From Anaerolineae bacterium (GTDB taxonomy: Bacteria; Chloroflexota; Anaerolineae; Anaerolineales; Villigracilaceae), in contig JABGQV010000081.1 in NCBI GenBank assembly GCA_018648655.1, positions 1-38,945 of the forward strand: a DNA stretch of 38,945 nt. The letters run 5' to 3'. A program made the position numbers and the translations under genes. This document shows, in pieces, positions 23,631 to 31,204 of the stretch. Positions within the stretch are counted from its first letter, which is position 1, and the number at the start of each line of letters is the position of its first letter. The notes under the pieces were generated by a model that saw only the letters and a program-made list of their open reading frames with translations, ran no database searches and had not been told where the DNA came from.

Positions 23631-24983
23631 TTAATGGATGGCATCTTCGATTTCGCCAGTGCCGTATTTGATTGCCAGTTTATAGGCGACGATGGTAAAT
23701 ATGGTGTAAATGATGGCCATCAGCCCGAGCGAAAAAGCAACATTCCAGGCAGGCACATTTGGCGAAACAGCGTCTTCAATTTTTTGCAGACCATAGACAA
23801 TCCAAGGCCAGCGTCCGGTTTCTGTCAAAATCCAGCCTGTGCTAACGGCAAGGTAAGGCAATACTGCGGCATAAACCATTACTTTTAGGTAGAGTTCCTT
23901 TTTTCCATCAAACTTGTTTTCTTTGCTCCAGAGAACGCCCAAGAAGGCAAGGAGTATCATTGCACCGCCCGCGCCAATCATAGCGCGGAAAGACCAATAA
24001 TTGAGCGCAACGGGCGGAACGTAGTCCCCGGGCCCATAGGTTTGCACAAATTCTTCTTGCAATTGGTTGATGCCCTTAATCTCACCATAGGGGCGGTTAT
24101 AGGTCATAAAGCTGAGCAAGGCAGGGATGCGGATCGAGAATACATCTTCTGTTTGCTCCCAGTTGCCGATAGTGAAAAGAGATAAGGATGCGGGGTCTTC
24201 AGTGTTCCAATGAGCTTCGGATACAGCCATTTTCATGGGCTGCGTTTCAACCAGATATTGCCCTTGAATGTGACCGATTGTCCCAACCAGCACCGAGCCG
24301 ACGAGTGCATAAAATGCTGCCATGCGGAAGGAACGGAGAAAGAACGCGGCCTCATGCTTGCGTAACAGATGCCAAGCACTGAAGGCCATAACGACGAAAC
24401 CCGCTAAAGAAACCCCTGAAGTCAACACATGTGGGAACTGGACCATCACATTGGGATTGAACACCAACGCGGCAAAATCAGACATCAGTACACGACCTGT
24501 TTCGGGATCAATGGTGTAGCCGACAGGATTCTGCATAAAGGAATTAGCGATCAAAATCCACAAAGCTGAGAGATTGGAGCCAATTGCAACCATCCAAGCT
24601 GCGGCGAGATGCTGCTTCTTGGTGAGCTTATCCCAGCCGAAGACCCACAGACCGATGAAAGTCGATTCCATGTAAAAAGCGAGAAGAGCTTCGATTGCCA
24701 ATGGTGCGCCAAAAATATCACCCATAAAACGGGAGTATTCTGACCAGTTCATCCCGAATTGGAATTCCTGAACGATACCAGTAACAACACCGATAGCAAA
24801 GTTGATTAGGAAAATTTTGCCCCAGAACTTTGCCATTTTTTTATACACCTCATCGCCAGTGCGGACGTATTTCGTCTCAATAATAGCGATAAAGATGGCT
24901 AGCCCCAAAGTAAGCGGGACATAAAAGAAGTGATAGATCGTGACGACGGCAAATTGCCATCGCGCAAGGATTGTAGCATCCAT
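23631..24983 (-). CDS. cydA: Cytochrome bd-type quinol oxidase subunit I
   Basis: Catalytic, heme-bearing subunit of the bd oxidase. I start it at the ATG at 24983, because GGAGG lies six bases upstream; the frame extends to a TTG at 24995 that would place that site inside the gene. The 450-residue protein has the early heme ligand His18 in TIYHFFYVPLTLG, QEFQFGMNWSEYSRFMGDIFGAPLA, AFYMESTFIGLW, QPMKMAVSEAHW, and GRWPW in place of the GRQPW motif seen in E. coli CydA. The length and short periplasmic loop before GRWPW fit the short Q-loop class (as in Bacillus). Oxygen affinity is typically high. Confidence 0.95.
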   Translation of the reverse strand: MDATILARWQFAVVTIYHFFYVPLTLGLAIFIAIIETKYVRTGDEVYKKMAKFWGKIFLINFAIGVVTGIVQEFQFGMNWSEYSRFMGDIFGAPLAIEALLAFYMESTFIGLWVFGWDKLTKKQHLAAAWMVAIGSNLSALWILIANSFMQNPVGYTIDPETGRVLMSDFAALVFNPNVMVQFPHVLTSGVSLAGFVVMAFSAWHLLRKHEAAFFLRSFRMAAFYALVGSVLVGTIGHIQGQYLVETQPMKMAVSEAHWNTEDPASLSLFTIGNWEQTEDVFSIRIPALLSFMTYNRPYGEIKGINQLQEEFVQTYGPGDYVPPVALNYWSFRAMIGAGGAMILLAFLGVLWSKENKFDGKKELYLKVMVYAAVLPYLAVSTGWILTETGRWPWIVYGLQKIEDAVSPNVPAWNVAFSLGLMAIIYTIFTIVAYKLAIKYGTGEIEDAIH

Positions 24984-25046
24984 AGGTGCCTCCAAAAAGT
25001 GAAATTATTTAGACCGTAATGCTTTGAGTAGAAAGAAGTGTTTTTT

Positions 25047-25057
25047 ACATTTACCTT
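25047..25057. promoter_or_regulatory. Candidate Rrf2 operator upstream of cydA
   Basis: ACATTTACCTT at 25047-25057 recurs exactly, in inverted orientation, upstream of rrf2 (25566-25576). It sits in the 89-base gap between the rrf2 end and cydA. The recurrence of an exact 11-mer in both regulatory gaps is the evidence; binding is not shown. Confidence 0.35.
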
Positions 25058-25072
25058 CTATAAAAGCAAATA

Positions 25073-25506
25073 CTAGATAGTAGCTAAAAGTTCAAATGCT
25101 TTTGCATCATGGGCTAATTCTTCAAAAGTAATTTTTTCAAGCTCTTTGCGTAGAATTTCTTGCAAAGGTTCCCAGCGACGATGAATTGGACATTCTGGTT
25201 CAAAGGGACAATCTCCTTTGTCTGTTTGGCATTCAGAAAGGTGGACGGGGCCTTCGAAAAGGTCGACAATGCTCACAGAGAAATATCTTTTGACTGACAA
25301 GCAAGTTCAATCCCGCCATCGCGACCGGGAAAGGTATGGATGAAGCCTCCACGAGCTAATCCCGCAACAATGCGGGGTGAAAGGGAAGGTGGAATGAGCA
25401 TCTCTTCTCTGATTTTCACACTTGAAATACGGGTTTTCGGAGGGTGTTTTGCTAAAGAGAGAATGACGCGAAAAGCGTAGTCAGTTTGGCGATTAATACG
25501 TATCAT
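25073..25506 (-). pseudogene. Rrf2-family transcription regulator with an apparent -1 frameshift
   Basis: Two overlapping minus-strand frames together make one Rrf2-type regulator. The first (25506-25273) carries the helix-turn-helix half: INRQTDYAFRVILSLAKH, then GRDGGIELACQ and SKDISL before TGA. The second continues exactly where the family requires, VSIVDLFEGPVHLSEC, with the three iron-sulfur cysteines in ECQTDKGDC and PECPIH. At 25278-25273 the sequence is CTG TGA, and stepping back one base gives CTG GTG, which restores the family sequence. This may be a real deletion, a sequencing error, or coupling, since GTG overlaps the TGA as GTGA. Iron-sulfur Rrf2 proteins (NsrR, IscR) sense NO or redox state, and the position suggests control of cydAB. 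Confidence 0.75.
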
Positions 25507-25565
25507 AGTTTTCTTATATGGTTTTCTTATTTTTTATGTGTGAATATAAATAAACAAATACATTA

Positions 25566-25592
25566 AAGGTAAATGTTTTCTTCTTAGGTAAA
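25566..25592. promoter_or_regulatory. Candidate Rrf2 operator upstream of rrf2
   Basis: AAGGTAAATGT (25566-25576) is the exact reverse complement of the motif upstream of cydA, and a partial copy AGGTAAA recurs at 25586-25592, 19 bases from the first. Both lie just downstream of the rrf2 promoter on the minus strand, where a repressor could block transcription. Confidence 0.35.
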
Positions 25593-25605
25593 GTTTGCGG
25601 CGTAA

Positions 25606-25634
25606 TTTATATCGCACATTGGCTACAAAGTCAA
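25606..25634 (-). promoter_or_regulatory. Sigma70-type promoter of rrf2-cydAB
   Basis: On the minus strand TTGACT (25634-25629) and TATAAA (25611-25606) are 17 bases apart, each one mismatch from consensus, about 100 bases before the rrf2 start. Confidence 0.65.
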
Positions 25635-25671
25635 CTAATATTTTTCTCATAAATGATGTGGAATTTAAAGC

Positions 25672-25707
25672 AAAAAAGGCTGGCAAAATTTTTTGCCAGC
25701 CTTTTTT
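25672..25707. terminator. Intrinsic terminator after the SQR-like operon
   Basis: A perfect 17-base inverted repeat (25672-25688 with 25691-25707), GGCTGGCAAAA with its complement flanked by A and T runs. On the minus strand it ends the cytochrome b-ferredoxin/SQR transcript, 12 bases after the stop of the 38-residue gene; by symmetry it could work on both strands. Confidence 0.93.
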
Positions 25708-25718
25708 GTGCGGTGAGT

Positions 25719-25835
25719 TTACGAACGTTTACTATGGTCTACAGCTTTAAGGATTTTTATATTGAGCACAATAAAACGCCATAGTTGAAAAAGCTTGTTA
25801 TTCATCCAAAATTTATCTTGTTTTGTGATTTCCAT
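25719..25835 (-). CDS. Small protein (38 residues) downstream of the SQR-like gene
   Basis: A short frame beginning MEITKQDKFW and ending KAVDHSKRS. AGGAGAG overlaps the stop codon of the SQR-like gene and lies seven bases before the ATG, and the terminator begins 12 bases after the stop, so the frame exactly fills the space. It is aromatic and basic, with a central semi-hydrophobic stretch LWRFIVLNIKIL that could be amphipathic or membrane-associated. I do not recognise a family. A role as a small accessory or assembly peptide for the SQR-like protein or the cytochrome b fusion is inferred from position only. Confidence 0.65.
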   Translation of the reverse strand: MEITKQDKFWMNNKLFQLWRFIVLNIKILKAVDHSKRS

Positions 25836-25844
25836 CTTTCTCTC

Positions 25845-27284
25845 CTATTCAGGGATAATTTTCCAGCCGGGGAGGGCGCGTAGTTTCCAGATAAAGGTAT
25901 CGTGGAGCATGCGTTTGAGCCATGCGCCACTGAGACCCATTTCCATATGGGTGGTGAAGAGGTCGCGTCCGCCTTCGTTGGGGTAGCGTCTCATATCGGG
26001 TACCACAGGATGAACAACGATCGTGGCGGCACTTCCATCCCACAAAGAGTTACCCATAGAAGCGATACAAGCGGCGACCATCTCGGACATGCGCTCGGAG
26101 TGAGTCATACGTCCATCTTTGATCAAGTCGATGATATTGAGTGCAACGACACGTCCGATGATGCCAGAGACCATGCCCGTGCGTGGAGGGGCGGCTGTGA
26201 TAGGTGTTCCGTTGGGGGTTTTGTGGGGGCGCGAGATAGGTCCGGGAGGTGCAAAGGCGATGCCAGCCGCAAAGATATTCGGGTAGGTGGGATTTTGATA
26301 TTGGGAAGGCCAAGCATCGGGATTGCGTTCTAGAGTGTCGTAATCTAGGTCGTAAATGCCATCAACAATAACGAAGCCACCTGCGTTGACCACTTTACTA
26401 GAAATATCAGAGCCATCTTTGCCAATATAGTCTATAGGTTGTCCGCTAAATTTCGGGATTAGCATAGCGAAATCGTAATCGGTTTCGCCTTCTTCACCTT
26501 CGTAATTTTCCCAATAGATTTTTTCTGCATCTACGCTTTTTACAGCAGTTTGCACCTGAGATTTGATACCTGCATCTTTGAAAACAGCAGAAATAAATTC
26601 TTCGCTGGTGGTGAGTTTACCTTTATATTTTGCGAGAACGCCACGTACGCCAAAATCACCTAAAGCAGTTTCATTTGAAAGCCATAGAAGTTCAGCTTTA
26701 TCACGGACGCCTTTTTTAATTAAATCTTTATGGACATTAGTAATAAATTCAAACGCCGCACCTTGACAGGTGGATGTTCCATGTCCTGTCCCGATAACCA
26801 TTTTGACTTTTTCACCTTTTTTCATGCGTTCAACATAGTCAAGATATTTATCGCGGGTTTCGGTAACGTGGGGGAGCGAGCAGATGGAATAAGTATTACC
26901 GCCTTGATCAGGGCCCAAGCCAGGCGTTGCATCAAAGGCTAATTTTGGGCCTGTTGCGACGAGCAAATAATCGTATTCTACACGCGTAGAATCGCCATTG
27001 GCTTTTTCAACTTCTACAAATTGTTGACCTTCATCGGGATATACTTTTGTGGCTTTTCCATGAATAAAATAGACATTTTTTCGTTTATAAACAGGACCTA
27101 GCTTGAAGGTTGTTCTTTCGGGCTTCATTTGCCCCACACTAACCCAAATCCAAGAGGGGATATAAGCAAAAGAATCATGGCGGTTGATGACAGTTACCGT
27201 ATGTTTTTTGCCCAGTTTATCTCCTAAATAGAGAGCTGCTGTATGACCAGCGAAACCTGCCCCTATTACTACAACTTTTGCCAT
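25845..27284 (-). CDS. Sulfide:quinone oxidoreductase-like flavoprotein
   Basis: A 479-residue FAD protein of the pyridine nucleotide-disulfide oxidoreductase family, closest in wording to sulfide:quinone oxidoreductases. The FAD-binding start VVVIGAGFAGHTAALYL is at residues 4-20, YDYLLVATGP near 104, and NIFAAGIAFAPPG near 335 is the second dinucleotide-fold motif. Cys135 (YSICSLP) and Cys173 (TSTCQGAAFE) match the region of the first two SQR cysteines. I see no cysteine between 180 and about 400, where the third redox-active one would be expected. It is 32 bases after the cytochrome b-ferredoxin fusion in the same unit. Sulfide oxidation feeding quinone is plausible; another thiol or NAD(P)H substrate is possible. 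Confidence 0.78.
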   Translation of the reverse strand: MAKVVVIGAGFAGHTAALYLGDKLGKKHTVTVINRHDSFAYIPSWIWVSVGQMKPERTTFKLGPVYKRKNVYFIHGKATKVYPDEGQQFVEVEKANGDSTRVEYDYLLVATGPKLAFDATPGLGPDQGGNTYSICSLPHVTETRDKYLDYVERMKKGEKVKMVIGTGHGTSTCQGAAFEFITNVHKDLIKKGVRDKAELLWLSNETALGDFGVRGVLAKYKGKLTTSEEFISAVFKDAGIKSQVQTAVKSVDAEKIYWENYEGEEGETDYDFAMLIPKFSGQPIDYIGKDGSDISSKVVNAGGFVIVDGIYDLDYDTLERNPDAWPSQYQNPTYPNIFAAGIAFAPPGPISRPHKTPNGTPITAAPPRTGMVSGIIGRVVALNIIDLIKDGRMTHSERMSEMVAACIASMGNSLWDGSAATIVVHPVVPDMRRYPNEGGRDLFTTHMEMGLSGAWLKRMLHDTFIWKLRALPGWKIIPE

Positions 27285-27316
27285 AATCCTTCTCCTTTTT
27301 TGTACTCAATATGCTT

Positions 27317-29299
27317 TTACTCTATCAATCCTGGAGCAACTAGCGTGATTAGATGAATATCTCTATCGATTAAAGTGAGTTCTTTTTTTGCTAAAGTCCA
27401 ACTTTCTTTTTCTGAAAGAACTTCTATTTCAAGTGCATAGTCATCGGGTGAGAGCATTACTTCACCAAATAGTGTCTCTATACTTGTATAAGAGAAATCG
27501 CTTTTCTTATAGCTTTTTTCTATTAGAGCTTCGCCATCTACGAGTAGCTTTATGGTTATTTCTTCGTTGGCATCAAGGGATGCAATTTGAGGGGCTAGCG
27601 CATGTTCTAGATCGTGTGAAACCAACTGAATTTTAGCTTGTGTTTCGGGGTAAGGCGTATAAGTTTGATTAGTGAATAAAATTTGCACAACCAAGAGTAA
27701 TATCAATAATCCGAAAACTGGAAGATAGTTTTTCCAATTTAGCTCAGCCACGTCTTTCTTTGTCTTCTTTTCAACAGCATCTTTGAAGAGGTTGGGCGGT
27801 TGCCAATCGAAATAAATTGGGGCATCTTTGAAGGCTGATCTAAGCAGAGGCTTGCGCTCGCGCGTTAATCTTTCTTCTGTCCAGATATTTCCTTTTCGCT
27901 GGGCACAATCTTCGGGCGGGCATCCGATCATTTGCACTTCAGATGCGCCCGCTTCGTAAGTTTTGCTCATTAAACTGGGATTTGCTGCACCCACGCAGGG
28001 TAGTGGAATGGTGATAATTTTCTGGGATGGTGAACTTGCTGAGACCTCGAGATTTGTTTTTATATTTTGAGAGATATGCCGCTCACAAGCAAAAACAACC
28101 TTGACCTCATCTTGGGGAGCGTTTTCTTTTGTTTCTTCTAAGAGAAGCTTAGTTGCTTCTTTTACGGCCTCTGCGTTTAATTCGCCGACTGTGATGGCAT
28201 CATATTCGCAAGAGCCTACGCAAATACCACAAGAAACGCAGAGTTCGGAGTGCGAAATAGCAAGAAGTTTAGAGCCTTTACCTTCTCTTTCGACCATTTC
28301 TAGGGCATTATAGGGGCAATCTATGGCACAGAGCTTACAGCCTATACAGGCATCGTCTGTTATTTTAACGGGTTCAAGTTTTTGGTCGCGTGTGATCCAA
28401 GGAATTGCCAAGAGGAAGGCTACCAAGATTAGGATGCCGCCCCAAAGTAAATTAGCAGCACGCCCGCTTGGTTCCAATTCCATAGGAAAATAAAAGAGGA
28501 AGAAGGGGTCTAGTTCGATAGTATCGGGGAGAAATTTGAAAGAGGCTTGGGGGAGCATATCTGCGGGAAAAAATGCAGAGGCAAGAATAATGACGGTGGC
28601 GGTGCTAATCATCCACATTCTTGGGGGTAAAAGTTTGGCTTTATTAAGGCGAAGAATATGCCACCAAAAGAAGAGACCAATTACACCAGAAATGAGAATA
28701 TGTACCGCAAGTAGCCAAAACATGACTGTCCAGGAGCCATCGTTTTGGTTAACCTTTATAAGGTTGAGGGCAAAATCATTACCACTATTCCCAAAATAGC
28801 GATTAAGGAAGTTTACGAATGTGTCGTTGATAACTTGGGCGCGTTGGTCCCAGATCATCCAGTAGCCAGTGATGCCATCGAGCCAAAGGAAGACTGCCAT
28901 GCCAATGCCCGTAACCCATGCGAGCCAGCGTGCACCATGAAAGCGATTGGTGAAAAATGTGCGGTAGGCATGAAGCAATGAGATAATAACCGCCGAGCCA
29001 GATGCGTAGCGATGCACAGAACGGACAGTGTTGGCAATAAACTGGCTATCCATTTTTGTAACGGCGCGGTATGAGCCAGTAAAGCCAAATTGGTAAAAGA
29101 GGGTGACGTATACGCCAGTGATGGCTACAATGAGCCAAAGGTAGACGGCGAGGGTGTCGGTATGGTAGAAGATATTTAATTGCAGAGTTTTACCAAGTTT
29201 GTTGAAAAACTGCTCTATAAGAAGAGCGAGCTTTTCTAGTTTTTGTAGCAGTTTTGGAGTTTTTCTTGACCAAGGGAATTGTTGGGATAATTTCAACAT
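27317..29299 (-). CDS. Diheme cytochrome b / 2x[4Fe-4S] ferredoxin / MvhD-like fusion protein
   Basis: A 660-residue membrane redox protein with an uncommon module order. Residues about 40-225 are a cytochrome b6-like four-helix core; histidine pairs His96/His110 and His200/His214 fit two b hemes. Two more hydrophobic helices follow (about 229-245 and 284-301). Residues 318-328 (CIGCKLCAIDC) and 354-364 (CVSCGICVGSC) are two [4Fe-4S] sites. Residues about 398-480 resemble the MvhD/hydrogenase delta subunit, with Cys405, Cys435, Cys460 and Cys465 as likely [2Fe-2S] ligands. A final helix (about 526-543) leads to an extracytoplasmic beta-rich tail. MvhD links hydrogenase to heterodisulfide reductase in methanogens. 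Here the fusion may pass electrons between a soluble donor and quinone. It is flanked by terminators and co-transcribed with the SQR-like gene. Confidence 0.85.
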   Translation of the reverse strand: MLKLSQQFPWSRKTPKLLQKLEKLALLIEQFFNKLGKTLQLNIFYHTDTLAVYLWLIVAITGVYVTLFYQFGFTGSYRAVTKMDSQFIANTVRSVHRYASGSAVIISLLHAYRTFFTNRFHGARWLAWVTGIGMAVFLWLDGITGYWMIWDQRAQVINDTFVNFLNRYFGNSGNDFALNLIKVNQNDGSWTVMFWLLAVHILISGVIGLFFWWHILRLNKAKLLPPRMWMISTATVIILASAFFPADMLPQASFKFLPDTIELDPFFLFYFPMELEPSGRAANLLWGGILILVAFLLAIPWITRDQKLEPVKITDDACIGCKLCAIDCPYNALEMVEREGKGSKLLAISHSELCVSCGICVGSCEYDAITVGELNAEAVKEATKLLLEETKENAPQDEVKVVFACERHISQNIKTNLEVSASSPSQKIITIPLPCVGAANPSLMSKTYEAGASEVQMIGCPPEDCAQRKGNIWTEERLTRERKPLLRSAFKDAPIYFDWQPPNLFKDAVEKKTKKDVAELNWKNYLPVFGLLILLLVVQILFTNQTYTPYPETQAKIQLVSHDLEHALAPQIASLDANEEITIKLLVDGEALIEKSYKKSDFSYTSIETLFGEVMLSPDDYALEIEVLSEKESWTLAKKELTLIDRDIHLITLVAPGLIE

Positions 29300-29318
29300 A
29301 TTTTTTGTGTTGGTGATG

Positions 29319-29332
29319 CGACATAAATGTCG
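29319..29332. promoter_or_regulatory. Palindrome upstream of the cytochrome b-ferredoxin fusion
   Basis: CGACATAAATGTCG, a perfect 6+2+6 inverted repeat, lies 20 bases before the start codon. It could be an operator or a small RNA hairpin. A related GACA...TGTC inverted repeat occurs ahead of the cytochrome c gene (35224-35238). Confidence 0.3.
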
Positions 29333-29380
29333 TGTTGCAGATGATAAAGGTCTGTTTTGAATAATTATATTTCTTTAGAA

Positions 29381-29411
29381 AAAACCCTAAGGTTTGTTGC
29401 CTTAGGGTTTT
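29381..29411. terminator. Intrinsic terminator between triheme cytochrome c and the cytochrome b fusion
   Basis: Arms AAAACCCTAAGG (29381-29392) and CCTTAGGGTTTT (29400-29411), loop of 7, with A and T runs on both sides. On the minus strand it ends the unit that includes the Rieske and split cytochrome b genes. Confidence 0.92.
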
Positions 29412-29442
29412 TTTTTATTAAAGATTTGTGGAGATTAGTGAT

Positions 29443-30594
29443 TTACTCTTGCCAAGTTCGTAAGAAAGCGATGATATTGGCTAATTGCTCTTCAGTGAGT
29501 ATGCCTTTATAGCCTTGCATTGCTGTTCCTTCTCGTCCGGCTTGGGTGAAGGCAAATACATCGGCATTAGTGCTTTCTGTAATGAAATCATTTGGTTGCA
29601 TTCGTTTGCCTACGCCACCTTGACCTTCGGAGCCATGACAACCAGCACAAGTCTCTTTATAGAGGGCTTCGCCAGCTTCTGCATCACCAGTAGGCCATGC
29701 GTCACGAAGGTCTGCCATTGTAGCTGCATCACCGTTGCCAGCTGCTATATCGGCACTTATGCTCTCAAAATCTGTAAGGAGGGGGCCAAAGGCAATTGGT
29801 TTAGCACGGTTCATGTAGAAAAGGGCATTTTCGCCATCACCTTGCTCAAGGGAGAAGAGAGCAGAATCTAGCATTTGGGCAACAGTTGCTTCAGGAGCAA
29901 CATTTTCGCCTGCCCGCCATGCGTCCATAAGAGCCAATAAGTCTTGAACTTGATTATCTGAGAGTGTTTCTCCCCAGATGGGCATTCCTGATGCAGGAAG
30001 ACCGTTGACAATAATTTGTTCGTACCAGTCATTATCATTTTTCTTCAAGCTATCAATATCATTGATAGCGAGAATTGTATTGCCATCTTCATCTTCTACA
30101 CCAAGACCATTTTCACCATGACAGGTGAAGCAAGTGGTTGAAAAGAGTGATGCGCCACGTGATGCGCTTGGGGTGAATTCGCCCACAATGACTTCGGGGG
30201 CATTTTCTTCAAAGGCACGGATGAAATCAACGATGGCATGAATATCTTCATCGGTGAGTGCGCCGCCATAGGCTTGGCCCCATGCAGGCATGGTGGTATT
30301 AGGGCGACCTGTTTGGATGGAGGCAAATAAGACACCATCGCTGGCTTCTTCGAGCAAGATTTTATCGTTGAGGGCGGGGCCTACAATCCCTTCACCGCGT
30401 GTACCATGACAAGAAGTGCAGTTTTCAACGAATAAGGCACGTCCGTACCCTAGACTCTCTTTGTGATGTTCGGCTGTGCTTTCTTCCATACGTATTGCTT
30501 CTGTGGCAAACATATAAGAGAAAGAAGCCAAGAGAACGAGAGTAATAATCAAGCCAATGAGAAGCTGTTTCGTGTAATTTTCGTTTTTCAGCAT
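29443..30594 (-). CDS. Membrane-anchored triheme cytochrome c
   Basis: A 383-residue electron carrier with an N-terminal membrane anchor (about residues 10-30) and three cytochrome c domains. Heme sites are CTSCH (59-63), CFTCH (155-159) and CAGCH (316-320). Likely axial methionines lie in TTMPAW (Met102), SGMPIW (Met204) and TAMQGY (Met359). A heme-free insert of about 80 residues (about 235-300) separates the second and third domains. Its place directly after the Rieske gene (9-base gap) makes it the natural cytochrome c subunit of the Rieske/cytochrome b complex, passing electrons to the oxidase. Confidence 0.92.
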   Translation of the reverse strand: MLKNENYTKQLLIGLIITLVLLASFSYMFATEAIRMEESTAEHHKESLGYGRALFVENCTSCHGTRGEGIVGPALNDKILLEEASDGVLFASIQTGRPNTTMPAWGQAYGGALTDEDIHAIVDFIRAFEENAPEVIVGEFTPSASRGASLFSTTCFTCHGENGLGVEDEDGNTILAINDIDSLKKNDNDWYEQIIVNGLPASGMPIWGETLSDNQVQDLLALMDAWRAGENVAPEATVAQMLDSALFSLEQGDGENALFYMNRAKPIAFGPLLTDFESISADIAAGNGDAATMADLRDAWPTGDAEAGEALYKETCAGCHGSEGQGGVGKRMQPNDFITESTNADVFAFTQAGREGTAMQGYKGILTEEQLANIIAFLRTWQE

Positions 30595-30603
30595 GGGTTC
30601 TCC

Positions 30604-31095
30604 TTAAGCCTGTGTAGTTTGAGAAGGATCAAAGGCTTTGCGCTCAAATGATTCTTCAGTATCAACGAAAACTTCGCCTTCTTGAATGAAGACGCGGAAA
30701 TAATCCATTGGGCGGGGGGCCGGACCACCAGCTACTTCACCTAATTTGTCAAATAAAGAGCCATGACAGGGGCAATGGAATTGGTCTTCGTCTTCCTCCC
30801 AAGGAACACTGCATCCTAAGTGGGTACAGCGTTGCCAGAGAGCGAGAAAGCTACCATCATCTAGGCGAGAAAGGAAGAAACGACCTTCTTTGACAAGGGT
30901 AATGCTTCCAGGAGGAAATTCTTCTAAGGTGCCAGCTTTTATGATGCCACCAAAGCCACCATCATTGATAGGTTGGATAAACCAACCCAGTGCGCCCAAG
31001 GTTTCGCCTATGAGGGCTAGGCCAGCACCTAGCCAAGCTAGGCTGAGGAATTGGCTGCGGTCAATTTTTTCTTTCTTTTTCTTTTCTTTAGTCAT
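30604..31095 (-). CDS. Rieske [2Fe-2S] protein of the cytochrome b complex
   Basis: High-potential iron-sulfur subunit that takes electrons from quinol at the Qo site. With the start at 31095 (163 residues) the motifs are CTHLGC at 90-95 and CPCHGS at 108-113, supplying the two cysteine and two histidine cluster ligands and the disulfide. A charged N-terminus and one membrane helix (about 18-38) anchor it. I choose the ATG at 31095 rather than the one two codons upstream because AAGGAG then lies seven bases away instead of two. It is 109 bases after the cytochrome b C-terminal gene, in the same direction. Confidence 0.92.
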   Translation of the reverse strand: MTKEKKKKEKIDRSQFLSLAWLGAGLALIGETLGALGWFIQPINDGGFGGIIKAGTLEEFPPGSITLVKEGRFFLSRLDDGSFLALWQRCTHLGCSVPWEEDEDQFHCPCHGSLFDKLGEVAGGPAPRPMDYFRVFIQEGEVFVDTEESFERKAFDPSQTTQA

Positions 31096-31204
31096 TTGCA
31101 TTCTCCTTTAGATAGTTCCAAGTAAATAACTTTTTTGTCATTTTCTTATAAGGACTTTTGGTTATTTTTTTAATCTAAGTATTGGAACTGCCTTGTTCAC
31201 CGGT

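Noticed and set aside
22467-25073. CydX-like small subunit downstream of cydB
   Set aside because: The gap after cydB contains only the palindromic repeat and a terminator; no short hydrophobic frame with a ribosome binding site was found.
25902-26333. Plus-strand 143-codon frame antisense to the SQR-like gene
   Set aside because: No ribosome binding site or domain; the minus-strand flavoprotein has clear FAD motifs across the same bases.
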